Origin: Scytalidium lignicola
Taxonomy: Eukaryota > Ascomycota > Leotiomycetes
DNA: 64,000 bases
NCBI GenBank assembly: GCA_002812745.2
Contig: NCSJ02000002.1
Coordinates: 62,001-126,000, forward strand
Reading direction: 5' to 3'
A program made the translations under genes and the position numbers. The notes below the pieces were generated by a model that was given only the letters and a program-made list of their open reading frames with translations, made no database searches and was not told where the DNA came from. This document shows, piece after piece, positions 48,670 to 59,744 of the stretch; position 1 is the first letter of the stretch; each line of letters starts with the position of its first letter.

Positions 48670-49178
48670 CGTGATTAATGCTGCCCTTTCCTGTAGGACC
48701 AGATGGTTTCAACGGAAGCTTAATCCCCGTCGCCAATTTTTGACCCTTCGTGCGGCTTATTCCGTTCAGGAACGGAAGCACAACAGGTAGAATATTTCCG
48801 TTCTTAACCTTGTTGAAGGTAATAAGGCAACAAGGAAACTATCAACCTGTAGTCTCTAAAGCTCCGAAACGTATTATATTTCAATATTTTCTTCCTTCTT
48901 TGATGTGGTTCGGACAGATCATTTAACTAAAACAATACAAGTCACGTGCTTCAGCGGTGCTGAGAGGCAGTATTTACAATCGGCGATGGAGCTTGGAAAT
49001 TAGGTAGAGAACTTACGATCTTTGACGCGCTGACTTCACTTTATACGACACCTTATATATCGATTTTTGATATGGTCCCCAGCCTCGAGACCGAACTTGT
49101 GGGCGATACGGTTAAATACTGCGGCGAAACACAACTCACAGATTACCCCACGGTACTTAGTGTCGAGGATCTCGTTGA
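48670..49178. promoter_or_regulatory. Shared upstream region of uL22m and PRP24
   Basis: 509 bp between divergent genes. It holds an 18-bp palindrome (48760-48777) and a third copy of its half-site at 48796-48803. An upstream reading frame before PRP24 (49072-49194) may be its true N-terminus. Confidence 0.5.
48760..48777. promoter_or_regulatory. Palindrome TTCCGTTC-AG-GAACGGAA between uL22m and PRP24
   Basis: Two exact 8-bp inverted arms with a 2-bp centre; a further TTCCGTTC follows at 48796-48803. The site is about 90 bp before the uL22m start codon and could serve both genes. No known factor was recognised with certainty. Confidence 0.5.
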
Positions 49179-52100
49179 ATGCCAGAAATCATGAAAGATC
49201 CTGTAGGAGAAGATGGCTGGCTTGCTCTTGTTGACGAAGCGAGCAGAACTGCAAGTGATCTAGAGCAACGAGTTGGTGTGGTAGAATTATACAAACGCGC
49301 GATCGCAGCAGAGCCTTGGAGCAACAAGTTATGGCTTGCGTATTGCGAATGGGTTTGGTCGTTATATACGGATTGTCAAACAGCGGATGCTGGATGGCCG
49401 GAGGAAGAACAGAAACTTGGTCAGGAGCTGTTCTCCTTGGAGATGGCACTTGATGTCTGGCAGCAGGGTGCCCAAGCAACTTCCTTTCGATTGAATGACA
49501 GTCATGAACTCTGGAACAGGTGGATGTCCATCGAATTGGAGCGGCTTACGAACTCCCCGACTAGGGATGGGATTGAGCAGGTACGAAACCTCTTCCTTGC
49601 GCGACTGCAAGTACCTCATGCGACATGGGACGAAACCTCTCAGATGTTCTCCACGTTTATTACGAAATACGACGAACCATCTTGGGAGTCGACTATGGTA
49701 CAAGTCACACAGCTGGCAAAGGAAGCGAAGGACCAATACAAGGAGCGCGAAGACTTTGAAACGAAGATTGAGCAAGCCGGTGAGGCGGGCGATATCGAGG
49801 CACAAAAATCCACTATGAAAGAGTACCTAGATTGGGAAGTCACTCAATCGAGGAGGAAATCAAAAAGAGGTATTCCAAGCAGCGATTTAATCCTGGCTAT
49901 AGCCTTGTATGAACGGGCGTTGGCATCGACGGAACTTGGTTTACAAGCAAGTGTGTGGGCAGACTATGTTGCCTTCATCTCAACAATTCTACAACACAAT
50001 CCAAGAGCCCAAATCCCCCCGATTATATCTGTTGTCCAAAGAGCTGTTGGCCATTGCCCTTGGTCGGGTTATCTTTGGGCTAGATATATAATTAGTGCAG
50101 AGGCGGAAAACCAACCCTTTTCAACAATCGAACAAATAAAGCATGCTGCCACAAGCGCCGGTGTTTTAGACAGAGATGGGATGTCTGGTGTAGTGGAAGT
50201 GTATGTCGCTTGGTGTGGCTATCTAAGGCGGAGGACCATGACCAAACATGCCACTGATGAGGATATCGATATTGCAGATGTCGGTCTTCCGGCGGCTCTT
50301 GAAAGCGTAGAGCATTGGGGTCAGAGACTATACGGCAAAAAGGACTATAAGGGAGATCCCGCCTTCAGAATCGAGCGAATAGCAATACAGCACTTCACTG
50401 ATCAGGGTTCTATTGAGCAGGCACGTGAATACTGGAAAAGGCTCATCAAGACCCATGGAGACAGCTATGAATTTTGGTATCAATATTATATATGGGAAAT
50501 GACGGTCCGGAAGTCTCCCGCAGGTTCATCGCTTGCCACTGAAGTGCTCGTCCAAGCTCTCGATCGGAGACTGGACTGGCCTGAAAAGATCATGGAGGTA
50601 TATATTAGGCATTGTAACATCTACGAGGATGTTCACTCGCTTGGACGAGCCTTGGATAATGTTCACATAGAAAGTAAAGCTGTCGCACGTCGACGCGAAA
50701 GGGAAGCAGCCGAAGCAGCTGCGGTCTATGCGCAACAACAATCTGGAGCTGAAGAACAAGTTCAAGCTACTGCTGGTACACCGTCTGGAATTTCAAAGAG
50801 GAAGCGCCCCGAGACCGACAGTGCTGATGACGGTATAGCGAAGAGGGTCAAGAATGGCTCACCTGATTCAGAATTGCAACAGTTGAAGCGAGACCGTGAG
50901 AACACTAGTGTCATGGTTAGAAATCTGCCATTAGAAACTACGCAAACAAAGCTTAAGCAGTATTTCAAAGAGTATGGCCATATAAACAGCATGACAATTC
51001 AAAATGAGAAAGACAGACAGTCATCTACCGCATTTATTGAGTTTAGGTCAACAGAAGATGTGCAATCTGCTTTGCTCCGTGATGGAAAGTACATGGGTGA
51101 AAGACAAATCAGTGTTAAGCCAGCTACTGGGTTGACTCTTTACATCACAAACTATCCTCCTACGGCTGACGAGGCTTATATTCGCAAGGTTTTCAAGGAG
51201 TGTGGTGAGATTTTCACCATTCGGTGGCCGAGCCTAAAGTACAATACTCACCGCCGATTCTGTTATGTCACATTCCGGACCGCCGAAGCTGCTGCTGCAG
51301 CCACACACCTCGATGGAATGAAATTAGAGAACAAATATCAGCTTGTAGCGAAATACTCCGATCCTACGAGGAGAAAGGCACGTGAAGGGGCTGCAGCAGA
51401 GGCTCGTGAAGTGCACGTTACCGGGCTAGATCTTACTGCTACCGAGGATGATATGCAGCAGATATTTGGCAAATATGGAAATATAGAAGGCGTCAGGATA
51501 TTACGAAACGTTGCGGGACGTAGCAAAGGGGCTGCATTTATTGATTTTGAGACGAAGGAACAGGCTACTGCAGCCTTAGAACTGGACAAGACCAAGTTCA
51601 GAAATCAACTCCTCAATGTCGAGTTATCTTCAAGCATCACCTTCAAGCCTAATGCAACTAGTTTCGTCAACAAAGGATCGTCTGCATCTCCAGCCCCTGA
51701 GGTAAATGGCGATACGTCGAAGTCCCCAGCACCTGATCAGCTACAACAAAATGCACATGACTCAAATGCCCCTAGCAGGCAAGAGATTGCCAACAGAACC
51801 ATAACATTGATGAATATCCCGGATACAGTCAATGATACACGAGTTCGAGCTGCAGTAGAGCCGTACGGGAGCCTCATTAAGCTTACTCTCCGCCCCGACC
51901 ATCAAGGTGCTATCATCGAGTACGCAGATATTGCGTCTGCTGGACGTGCATCATTAGCGTTAGAAGGACACGAAATTGTTCCTGGTCGTAGATTGCGCGT
52001 GGGAGGATTGAAAGATCTATTTGAAGAGAAGGAAGAGAAGAGAACAGACCGCATACAGGTCGGACAGGGTAAAAAAAGCACCGCGAACTTCATACAACCA

Positions 52101-52328
52101 CCTGCACCTGTACGAAGACCTGCTGGTCCAGGTGGACGTGGTGGATTAGGACAAAAAAGAGGACTGGGTTATGCTGGCAACTCTTCCTCTACAACAACTC
52201 CAGCATCGACAAAACCGGGCGGCGCTAGTGGGACTCATAATTTTGGGAATGGGGCGGCTGAAAAGGAAAAATTGGTACCTAAGAGCAATGCTGACTTCAA
52301 GGCAATGTTCTTTGGTGAGAAGTCTTAG
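49179..52328 (+). CDS. PRP24: U6 snRNP assembly factor Prp24/SART3 (HAT repeats plus four RRMs)
   Basis: The single open frame gives 1,049 residues. The N-terminal ~480 residues are HAT helical repeats (EPWSNKLWLAYCEWVWSLY, then ATWDETSQMFSTFI). A Lys/Arg-rich linker follows, then four RRMs at about 575-650, 651-728, 742-818 and 871-945, e.g. VMVRNLPLETTQTKLKQYF and VHVTGLDLTATEDDMQQIF. The end SNADFKAMFFGEKS is the conserved Lsm-ring contact motif. Prp24 anneals U4 to U6 snRNA to recycle spliceosomes. The annotated ATG at 49179 may not be the real start: an overlapping frame from 49072 encodes text resembling a HAT-protein N-terminus and ends at 49194; one added base near 49191 would fuse both (see findings). 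Confidence 0.93.
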   Translation: MPEIMKDPVGEDGWLALVDEASRTASDLEQRVGVVELYKRAIAAEPWSNKLWLAYCEWVWSLYTDCQTADAGWPEEEQKLGQELFSLEMALDVWQQGAQATSFRLNDSHELWNRWMSIELERLTNSPTRDGIEQVRNLFLARLQVPHATWDETSQMFSTFITKYDEPSWESTMVQVTQLAKEAKDQYKEREDFETKIEQAGEAGDIEAQKSTMKEYLDWEVTQSRRKSKRGIPSSDLILAIALYERALASTELGLQASVWADYVAFISTILQHNPRAQIPPIISVVQRAVGHCPWSGYLWARYIISAEAENQPFSTIEQIKHAATSAGVLDRDGMSGVVEVYVAWCGYLRRRTMTKHATDEDIDIADVGLPAALESVEHWGQRLYGKKDYKGDPAFRIERIAIQHFTDQGSIEQAREYWKRLIKTHGDSYEFWYQYYIWEMTVRKSPAGSSLATEVLVQALDRRLDWPEKIMEVYIRHCNIYEDVHSLGRALDNVHIESKAVARRREREAAEAAAVYAQQQSGAEEQVQATAGTPSGISKRKRPETDSADDGIAKRVKNGSPDSELQQLKRDRENTSVMVRNLPLETTQTKLKQYFKEYGHINSMTIQNEKDRQSSTAFIEFRSTEDVQSALLRDGKYMGERQISVKPATGLTLYITNYPPTADEAYIRKVFKECGEIFTIRWPSLKYNTHRRFCYVTFRTAEAAAAATHLDGMKLENKYQLVAKYSDPTRRKAREGAAAEAREVHVTGLDLTATEDDMQQIFGKYGNIEGVRILRNVAGRSKGAAFIDFETKEQATAALELDKTKFRNQLLNVELSSSITFKPNATSFVNKGSSASPAPEVNGDTSKSPAPDQLQQNAHDSNAPSRQEIANRTITLMNIPDTVNDTRVRAAVEPYGSLIKLTLRPDHQGAIIEYADIASAGRASLALEGHEIVPGRRLRVGGLKDLFEEKEEKRTDRIQVGQGKKSTANFIQPPAPVRRPAGPGGRGGLGQKRGLGYAGNSSSTTTPASTKPGGASGTHNFGNGAAEKEKLVPKSNADFKAMFFGEKS

Positions 52329-52863
52329 ATGTCATTAACGGCACTAGATTCACTTGCATTAATATTATTGTAATTTATGTTGCTATTCCTTTTTCCTGTT
52401 AGTTGGTTGTGACTTAACTGGACTTATCCTGTGACTTCCATATGCTCTTATTCATTTTCCACTCCTCTAACTCCCTTCAGTCCTTTTGTTCCCAATATGT
52501 TCTATATATCAAGGCTAGAATCCGTGGTTATGGCCTATAGTTTTAGATGTTGAAGACTACGAAGATAAGGTATGTAAGGGGAACCAGAGTGCGAAAAAGG
52601 TGTATTGACACAGGTTGGGGGAAAAGGGTAAGGCAACAAAATAGAGATCAGAGAGGCTGGCTACATAGAATGTATATTCACACCGCTTAGTCTTATTAGC
52701 AGCAGTACGGAAGGTACGTCTAAAATGGAATCATAACCATCACCTCTCTTGACACCAGCGCTAGGTTGTGATATGATACCCTCAAAACTCAGCAACAATA
52801 GGGAGAATACAAGTCATTATTCAACTGATCTAACTAGTTATGGACAATTAGATGACTGGCAGC
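52329..52863. other. Convergent 3' region between PRP24 and the SDR gene
   Basis: 535 bp between two stop codons on opposite strands. No other feature recognised. Confidence 0.5.
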
Positions 52864-53709
52864 TTAAGTTCTCCCTGTGCTTTGGGTCAGGCCACCGTCA
52901 ACAACTATTTCAGTCCCAGTGATATATCCAGCTTCCTTGCTAACCAAAAAGAGGGCTGCATTAGCAACATCCCATGCTGTACCCATTTTACCAGACGGAA
53001 CTTGAGCGTCCCGCACCTTGCAATAACCCTCATAATCGCCTCCCGCATATTTATCAGCAAGCATCTTGACGAGAGGTGTGTTGATAAGTCCTGGAACAAC
53101 GGTATTTAGTCTCACCCCCTTCTTCGCGTATATCACTGCGGTAGTTCGTGTGAAAGATAAAATGGCTGCCTTGGTGGTAGAGTATGCTACTTGTGGTTTT
53201 CCGATGTATCGTAAACCAGATACAGAGCTAATGTTGACAATGTTGCCTCCAGTTGGCTGGGCTTCCATAATAGGAAGGACCAGGTGGCTAGTTAGATACA
53301 CCGACTTCAAATTCACATCCATCTGCTTGTCCCATACCTCTTCAGATATAGAAGCTGGATCCCCAGGCTCTGACCTGCCAACATTGTTGATAAGTATATC
53401 AATCCTCCCATGCTTGGTCATACATGCGTCAACAAACTCCTTCATAGATGCCGAAGATGTAGCATCGCCGTACATGACGGTTATGTCAGCTTGTGTATTT
53501 TCGGCAAGTATTATTGATTTTGAGCGTTCAGCAGCTTCAATTGATAAATCACACCCAAATAAAATAGCTCCTTGACGTGCGAACAATGTGGCTATAGCCA
53601 TCCCATTTCCCCATCCTTCTCCAATAGAACCAATACCTGTGATCAGAGTAACCTGTCCAGTGAGGTCGTGCATTTTACGAGAAATAGGAGGAGCTTGAAC
53701 ATTCGCCAT
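52864..53709 (-). CDS. Short-chain dehydrogenase/reductase, substrate unknown
   Basis: A single exon from the ATG at 53709 gives 281 residues; an in-frame ATG at 53754 would add 15 hydrophobic residues and is less likely because typical SDRs start near LTGQVTLITG. The nucleotide-binding motif is TGIGSIGEGWGNG, the structural motif NNVG replaces the usual NNAG, and the catalytic set is NISSVSG, then YSTTK. The closing GTEIVVDGG is standard for classical SDRs of the FabG-like group. NAD(H) or NADP(H) oxidoreduction is therefore likely, but the substrate cannot be told. There are no introns and no neighbouring pathway genes. Confidence 0.9.
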   Translation of the reverse strand: MANVQAPPISRKMHDLTGQVTLITGIGSIGEGWGNGMAIATLFARQGAILFGCDLSIEAAERSKSIILAENTQADITVMYGDATSSASMKEFVDACMTKHGRIDILINNVGRSEPGDPASISEEVWDKQMDVNLKSVYLTSHLVLPIMEAQPTGGNIVNISSVSGLRYIGKPQVAYSTTKAAILSFTRTTAVIYAKKGVRLNTVVPGLINTPLVKMLADKYAGGDYEGYCKVRDAQVPSGKMGTAWDVANAALFLVSKEAGYITGTEIVVDGGLTQSTGRT

Positions 53710-53937
53710 TGTGCGAAGAATTAATAGTCCAGAATAAAATAAAAATGATGCCAATTCCCTGGTCCGATATCCTGTTAATGCAGGATTACTGGAGGAACCT
53801 TCTTTGAGTTCCGTAGATGAGCTTATATGGAAGGTGGGGAAGTTGCAGGGTGTGATTCGTGGGGTATCGCCAAGTTTAGAATTAACTAGTGCTGCTCCGA
53901 AGGAGAACGGATAGAAGGAAAAAATAGTGCCGTAGTA
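53710..53937. other. Spacer between the SDR gene and UTP15
   Basis: 228 bp upstream of the SDR gene and just past the UTP15 stop on the same strand. It must hold the SDR promoter and the UTP15 3' end. Nothing else was seen. Confidence 0.4.
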
Positions 53938-55542
53938 TTATTGCACCCCAGCCATAAGCATTTCCAACATACCACTCGTCTGGCATGCGGTCTGAGATCT
54001 TGCGACTTCAGCTCGAACGCGGCTGTGTAATGACCTTATACTGTTTGCGAGTTCCGGAGAACCTCCAACGTATTCTGTGTAAAGATCTAGAAGAATCAAC
54101 GCGGCATCAACACAGGTGCTAGTATACCGAGGATCCACAATATGTTTCGATACCCAGTTGAAAATTGGCTGCACTGTAGCTTCATCCCTTCCCTGGAATG
54201 CTGCTCGCATTGCACTCCTATGTCGTAGAGCAACTAGTAAAGTGAGAACTGTAATCGGAGGATAGGTTTTTTCCAAAACTGCATCGAGAGCTTGGGAATA
54301 TTGACCTTGTCGAAGATCTCTCTCCCAAATAGTCTCCTTCTTTCTCTTGTTTCGTTCATTTCCCTCGATTATGACGTCTGCTCCCTCACCCAAAAAGTCC
54401 ATGCCCCGGAGCTTCCTCTCCACTCCCCTAGTTCGCTTCTTATTCTTCTTGTCATATTCATCCAGCTTTCCTTCTATAAGTGCCTGCATTTCCTTCGCCC
54501 TCTCACGTTCTTTAACTTTTTGCTGCCCAGAGAGCCTCGTCCGAATAGATAGAACACCCGATTGCATTCCAACTATCAAGTGCTTATCTTCCTTATTGGC
54601 CCCTGCACTGACCACATTCAATGCTAAAATCGGTGATGAGTATTTTGATCCTGCTACTACATTCCAGCTAGCAGTTTCGAAGACCTTCATATGACCATCT
54701 AGACCTCCACTCACTAATCTAGTCGCGTTCGAAGCTAAGCTGAGAGATGTGACCGTCTTTTGATGGCTCTTGAGAATCTGTAATGGCTTTCCACCAACAA
54801 GGTCTAGGATGGAGATCTCATTATCCGCGGATGCAAGGACCGTGGTGCCCGATGGCATTGGCAGGACAGATTCGATAGGAGCTGCATGTTTGAATATCAT
54901 TGCCGCTCTTGTCGGCACTCTAGGGTCCCAGAGTCTCACCGTCTCATCGTAACTCCCGGTAACAATCATATTTGACATCATTCCCGGCATAAATGTACCA
55001 CTTCGAACATAATCAGTATGCCCAATGAATGTGGTCGTGCTCTCCTGACTAGGCAGATCCCACAATCGAACTGTTCGGTCATCACTTGCACTCATGAGGG
55101 TGGTCGATTCGGTTGGAGAAAATTTGGTGGTCCAGACAGGCTGCTTGTGTTCCTCCCATGTCTTTAGAATTGCTCTAGAATTGACGTCGAAAACCTGGAT
55201 TTTCCCGGTTTCATCGCCTGCAACCAAGAGACGTCCATCCCGACGAATTTCTCCACTGTGCGCAATATCTGAGAACCGAGAAATGGTCTTGACGAGTTTC
55301 CGTGTTCGGATGGAAAATATCTGAACCCGTGTGCCAGTAGTGGCTACAAAGTAATCGTTCGTAGAGGGAAGTAGAGCATTGGTTGGTGGAGGCGGAAATG
55401 ATATGTGAGTGATTGGATAGTTAGAGGGAGAAGGAACAAGTTGCTGCGATCGAAAAGATTTCCAGTAGAGCTTTTCGGGAGTGAGAGGTGAAGGTCCGGC
55501 GGGAAGCCTCACTTGCTGAAGCTTTTCCACGGGTGCTGCCAT
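53938..55542 (-). CDS. UTP15: U3 snoRNP (t-UTP/UtpA) protein Utp15
   Basis: A single exon from the ATG at 55542 gives 534 residues. The open frame continues upstream, but only through a Cys-Tyr repeat produced by a hexanucleotide run, so MAAPVEKLQQ is the sensible start. At least five WD repeats form a propeller at about 60-350 (e.g. HKQPVWTTKFSP..DDRTVRLWD and GHTDYVRSGTF..DETVRLWD). The C-terminal helical UTP15 domain starts near 430 with RDLRQGQYSQALDAVL, then VLTLLVALRHRSAM. Utp15 is in the first complex to join nascent pre-18S rRNA and links rDNA transcription with processing in the nucleolus. A basic patch at about 385-425 could aid nuclear import. Length matches yeast (513). Confidence 0.95.
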   Translation of the reverse strand: MAAPVEKLQQVRLPAGPSPLTPEKLYWKSFRSQQLVPSPSNYPITHISFPPPPTNALLPSTNDYFVATTGTRVQIFSIRTRKLVKTISRFSDIAHSGEIRRDGRLLVAGDETGKIQVFDVNSRAILKTWEEHKQPVWTTKFSPTESTTLMSASDDRTVRLWDLPSQESTTTFIGHTDYVRSGTFMPGMMSNMIVTGSYDETVRLWDPRVPTRAAMIFKHAAPIESVLPMPSGTTVLASADNEISILDLVGGKPLQILKSHQKTVTSLSLASNATRLVSGGLDGHMKVFETASWNVVAGSKYSSPILALNVVSAGANKEDKHLIVGMQSGVLSIRTRLSGQQKVKERERAKEMQALIEGKLDEYDKKNKKRTRGVERKLRGMDFLGEGADVIIEGNERNKRKKETIWERDLRQGQYSQALDAVLEKTYPPITVLTLLVALRHRSAMRAAFQGRDEATVQPIFNWVSKHIVDPRYTSTCVDAALILLDLYTEYVGGSPELANSIRSLHSRVRAEVARSQTACQTSGMLEMLMAGVQ

Positions 55543-56860
55543 TGCGAAGATATGATAGCAATAGCAATAGCAATAGCAATAGCAATTGTGGTTTGTTGAT
55601 GGAGAGGTGGAGATGGAAGAGATAGACGATACAAAAAAAAAAGTTCGAGATAATCGCAAGGCTGGCAGGGACCAAGCTCGATAGGCCCGCCACTAACCGA
55701 GAACATCAAAACGCCTACAGTCAGCCAATTATCTGACTTGCGATAATTAAATAAATGCCCACTTAGATTATTGCAAAATTAATCACATAGATTTTGCCTA
55801 TTTTTCAATTCCATGGTTTAGTTTAAGGTATGGTTAACTTACCAACTGTAAATCTAAATTGAATTCCTCGTCTTTTCCCTTACCACAGACACCTCTGTCG
55901 TACTATCTGATATAACTCTTTATCAAAAAACATGAATATCTACAGTAAAAACTTACAATACTCCTTTTGGATAAGGCAGATCTTTCAGGCGTAACACGAC
56001 TGCTAGGATGTCAATCCGTAAGCATATATCACATAGATCGACAGTGTGATTTTATGACAGCAACAAGACAGCTCAAAGCTGGGAAGTGACTCAATTTCAG
56101 CCACCAAGCTTTGCACTGCCAATATCTCTTAGACAAAACAAGTCCACTCCACAAAAAGTTATTTGGAATAAGCATATCCTTTTCCATTCTGTTTTATCGC
56201 TCATGCATATTGGATCTAGCCCACAAAATTTTGAGAGATAAATATAGTAATTGAGGGGAAATATTGTGTTTGATTATTGGTTTTGTACTTTGTTGTGGTG
56301 GAGAAGGCTCAGCTGCCAAGGTTGTTCAGCCTTATTATGTATTCCCCGCGCCAATACAACGTGGTTTTCGCAAGAACTGGCATCTAATTAAGTCCTCTTC
56401 TAAGCACCTTATCATTCATTATACCGCTCGGCGTTGTGAATTAAGTTAGGTTATTAGTAATTGCGGTTATTTCCATTTCGGAGGATCGTCTAGAATATGG
56501 TTGCGTCCACGGACCATAACAAAGCGCTACAAGATAGAAATTGAATGTAGTAATAGCAGTTGAATATCATTGATTCAAACTGAATTACATTCCACCTAAG
56601 GTTATTCGGGGTTTTCTGCCCTTGCCCATTGGAATGTACCCAAGTATCTTTTTCCAAGCCCAGATCATACCCAACCAACACATGTGATCCCGATCAACCC
56701 GTTACCTAGAGGGTCTTATATTTGTATAACAGAACCGCAATAAGACCCCGTCCCAGATACAGTTCAACAAAAGAAAGAAAAAGAAAAATAGAAATCCCAA
56801 AGATGATCCCCAAGTACTACAGCAAACAATTTAAAGAAAAGAATTACCGTTACATATATC
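55543..56860. other. Intergenic region upstream of UTP15 and beyond the C2-protein gene
   Basis: 1.3 kb, AT-rich, with the ATAGCA repeat directly before UTP15. No coding signal, RNA gene or transposon end was recognised. Confidence 0.5.
55555..55586. repeat. (ATAGCA)5 hexanucleotide repeat in the UTP15 leader
   Basis: Five exact ATAGCA units plus AT, starting 12 bp upstream of the UTP15 ATG. Read on the UTP15 strand it is (TGCTAT)n and encodes Cys-Tyr pairs, which explains an artefactual upstream frame. Confidence 0.95.
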
Positions 56861-59744
56861 TCAATAAGCCCTTCTTCTCCCTCTTCCTGTCCCCAAGTCA
56901 ATACTCTTCATCTCTTCTACCAATGCCCAAGAGTCGGAACCATATTGAGGTGGAGGTGGAGCTGCAATTGGCAATTTGGCTGGTATTGGTGGTCCGGCGC
57001 TGGCCCTATACCCTGGGCTACCGCTATAACCACCAGGGCTGCCACCGTATCCGGAACTACCGCCATAACTTGGACTACCACCGTAACCTGGACTGCCTCC
57101 GTAGCTGGAGCTAGGTGCATAGTTTTCGTTTGGGTAATCACCAGTGTTGGATCTTGGTAGACTGCGCGGTGTATAACTGTTTTCTTGATAAGAGGATACA
57201 GGCGCTAAAGGACTGGACTGTTGTGCAGGTTGAGTCGACATACGCTTTTGCAACCGATTACGACCGCTTGGTGGCGTTGAGGGATCCTGTGGCGGGCCAT
57301 TTTGATAAACGGTCGGAGCAGTAATCATGGATTGTGGTCGTGCAGCAACCTTCAAAGGCCGCCGAGATGATGGGGGCGTTTGCTGCGCGCCGACAGGAGG
57401 TGGCGGGCGGTAGTTCCGGTCTGGCAACTGTGATGCATATTTAGGCCCTTTTGTTTCGTGAAGTGGTGCATAATTTGATTCAGGAATGTGATCACTCGGG
57501 TCGATCTCTCTCCCATCATGCGTAATGATTTTTGCATCTGGATCAGGATTTGAAGTGTCATACTGCTCTGAGATGGAAGACACAGCAGCACCCGATGATA
57601 TAGACGGGTTTAATGCATTGTAAGAGTCAGGACCAAACGGTACGCCTGACAACCTTCGACCATCGGTTGAAGAACGTCCCGGTGATGGACTCACAGGTTT
57701 TCTAGCAGGAGTCCTTGGGTCCGGTGATATAGCTCGAGGCTTCGCGATAGGAACTGCGGTTGCTGTTGGAGGACGACCCTGATGATCATCTGTGGGTGGC
57801 ATATATGGCGGTTGTGCAGGTTCATGGTATGAAAGACGATGAGGACGTGCCGACTGGTACTGTGACGGGTCAGGATATCTAACACGAGTCGAGTTTCCTG
57901 CACCTTGAGCGTAACTCGCACGCTTATCTCCATATATCCTCTCAGAAATTTCTTGAGCGAGTTGAGGATCGATACCAGGAACAAGCGAGGGAGGTAGAGC
58001 AGGTATACCATAACTTCCCTGAGACCTAGATAACTGGTTATCTTCGCTCGGATGGGGCTGTTGTTGAGACATCGCTTTGTATGACCGGGATGAAACAGGC
58101 CTATCGGTATATGATTCTGTAGGCGTGTATCCGTTCATGTTGCTTGAATATTGGCTATTTGAATTGAAAGATGATGCAGCATTGCCGGATCCTGTACTTC
58201 CTCTGCTACTTAGATTAAGCGGTGCTGGGGCTGATACTTCATCGTAGTGATGATTCTCAAATTGGGAACCGCGGGACGAACTCTCCTTACGCCCAGAATG
58301 CTGCTCAAAAGGCACTGGGGATGGAGGAGCATCTTCAACTGTAGGTTGCAGAGATCCGAGATCGCTGCGATGGCCAGAATCATAAGTGTGATGCCGAGGC
58401 TGGGGTTGTTGGTAGACAAGTTGGTTATTCGGGGAGGATCTCAAACCCTCATCACCTTCATCAAGAGGAGAGGGAGCATGGTAAGAATTTTGCTGTGGAA
58501 AATCCGATGTAACCTGATGATAGACATCCGGTTGTGCATTGTCATACTGGTTATATGACACAGTGTTTGGGGGCTGGTATTCATTTGTAGTAGGTGTGTA
58601 ATCGTAGCTCGTCATTGCTGAAACTGAAGGCCCATGCCTGTTTCCATGTGCTGGAGGGGGAGGTGGTGGCCCTCCCGGACTCGGCAGTGGGCCAAGATCA
58701 TTAGGGTGTGGTCGTTCATAAGTAAGTTCTTGAGAGTTATATCGATTGCGAGGATCAATTGACTCCTCCTCGAATTGGCGTCCATAGGTCATGGCAGTAT
58801 TCGTAGGCATATAATCATTAGCCGGAACGTTATCATAAGATTCATATCTATCATTGGGTATTGGCGGGGCAGATGGTTGTCCTGCAAAATGCTGAGGTGT
58901 GCTATATGCAGAAGCGGTATTTGGATTGTTCCGGTAACCTTGAGATTCGTTATAGCGGGACTGTGGTGCCTGGTATTCCATGGTTTGTAATGGCGATTGA
59001 TTCGGAATGTAAGCTTGTGCCTGATATTGTGTTGGAGGTTGAACGTGATCTGGTATTGCGGCGGGTGGAGGTGGTGGGGCTCCAGTGACAGGATCTGAAG
59101 GTAACGGCCGTCTCTTCACTGGTTTTGGCTGTCTTGGTCCACCAACAGATTCTCGCTGGCCATCTTGAACAGTAGACGTGGTGGGAAAAGTCTGTTTTGC
59201 CCTCTCAGGTTTCTCTTGCTTTGGCCTTGTATCGTAGTACGTGATCTCGATTCGGATCTCGCCAGCGTACTTGCCTTTGCAACTCAAGTTGTGCCACAAG
59301 TCATTCTGGCCACCGCCGGGAATCACCACTTCTTTCAAATTGATCCAGGTCTCGCCGATCAAATCCGTGCGTTTGTCGTCGTTGAAGACGGAGACTTTCA
59401 ATTGGAAGTAGTCAGGGGAATCGTGGACTGTGAAACGAAGTTCTTGGTCCCTATACATCTCGAGTTAGACAGGTGCATTGAACGATATACACCTAGTATG
59501 AGATAACTAACCATCTTGGAGTTTGTCCTCCTCTACGGTCCGTTTCCGTCTTCTTGGCCTCCTTGCCTAGTCGTGCCGCGCAATACGGATCCTGTTTCCC
59601 AATGCTCTTCCGGTTTGGTAAGTTCTTAGCACGGTCGACGATGACCACCAGAGTTCCGATTTCTGGTCCATCTACGGTCATGTCTGCATAAATGCCAGCC
59701 GTATGGACTCCATTGAGGAGATTGGATTTAAGTTTTGCTGCCAT
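56861..59744 (-). CDS. INN1: C2-domain cytokinesis protein (Inn1/Fic1-like ingression protein)
   Basis: Two exons, 59744-59512 and 59450-56861, with a 61-nt intron give 940 residues. The C2 domain fills the first ~145 residues: GTLVVIVDRAKNLPNRKSIG, KQDPYCAARLG, then WDQELRFTVHD and LIGETWINL. The rest is a very long Pro/Ser/Gln/Tyr-rich tail with many PxxP and polyproline stretches (e.g. GAPPPPPAA) that would bind SH3 domains. Near the end about six GYGGSP-type repeats occur in tandem. In yeasts, Inn1/Fic1 links the plasma membrane to the contractile ring by binding SH3 proteins Hof1/Cdc15 and Cyk3 and promotes septum formation. Filamentous homologues are similarly long. There is no transmembrane segment. 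Confidence 0.88.
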
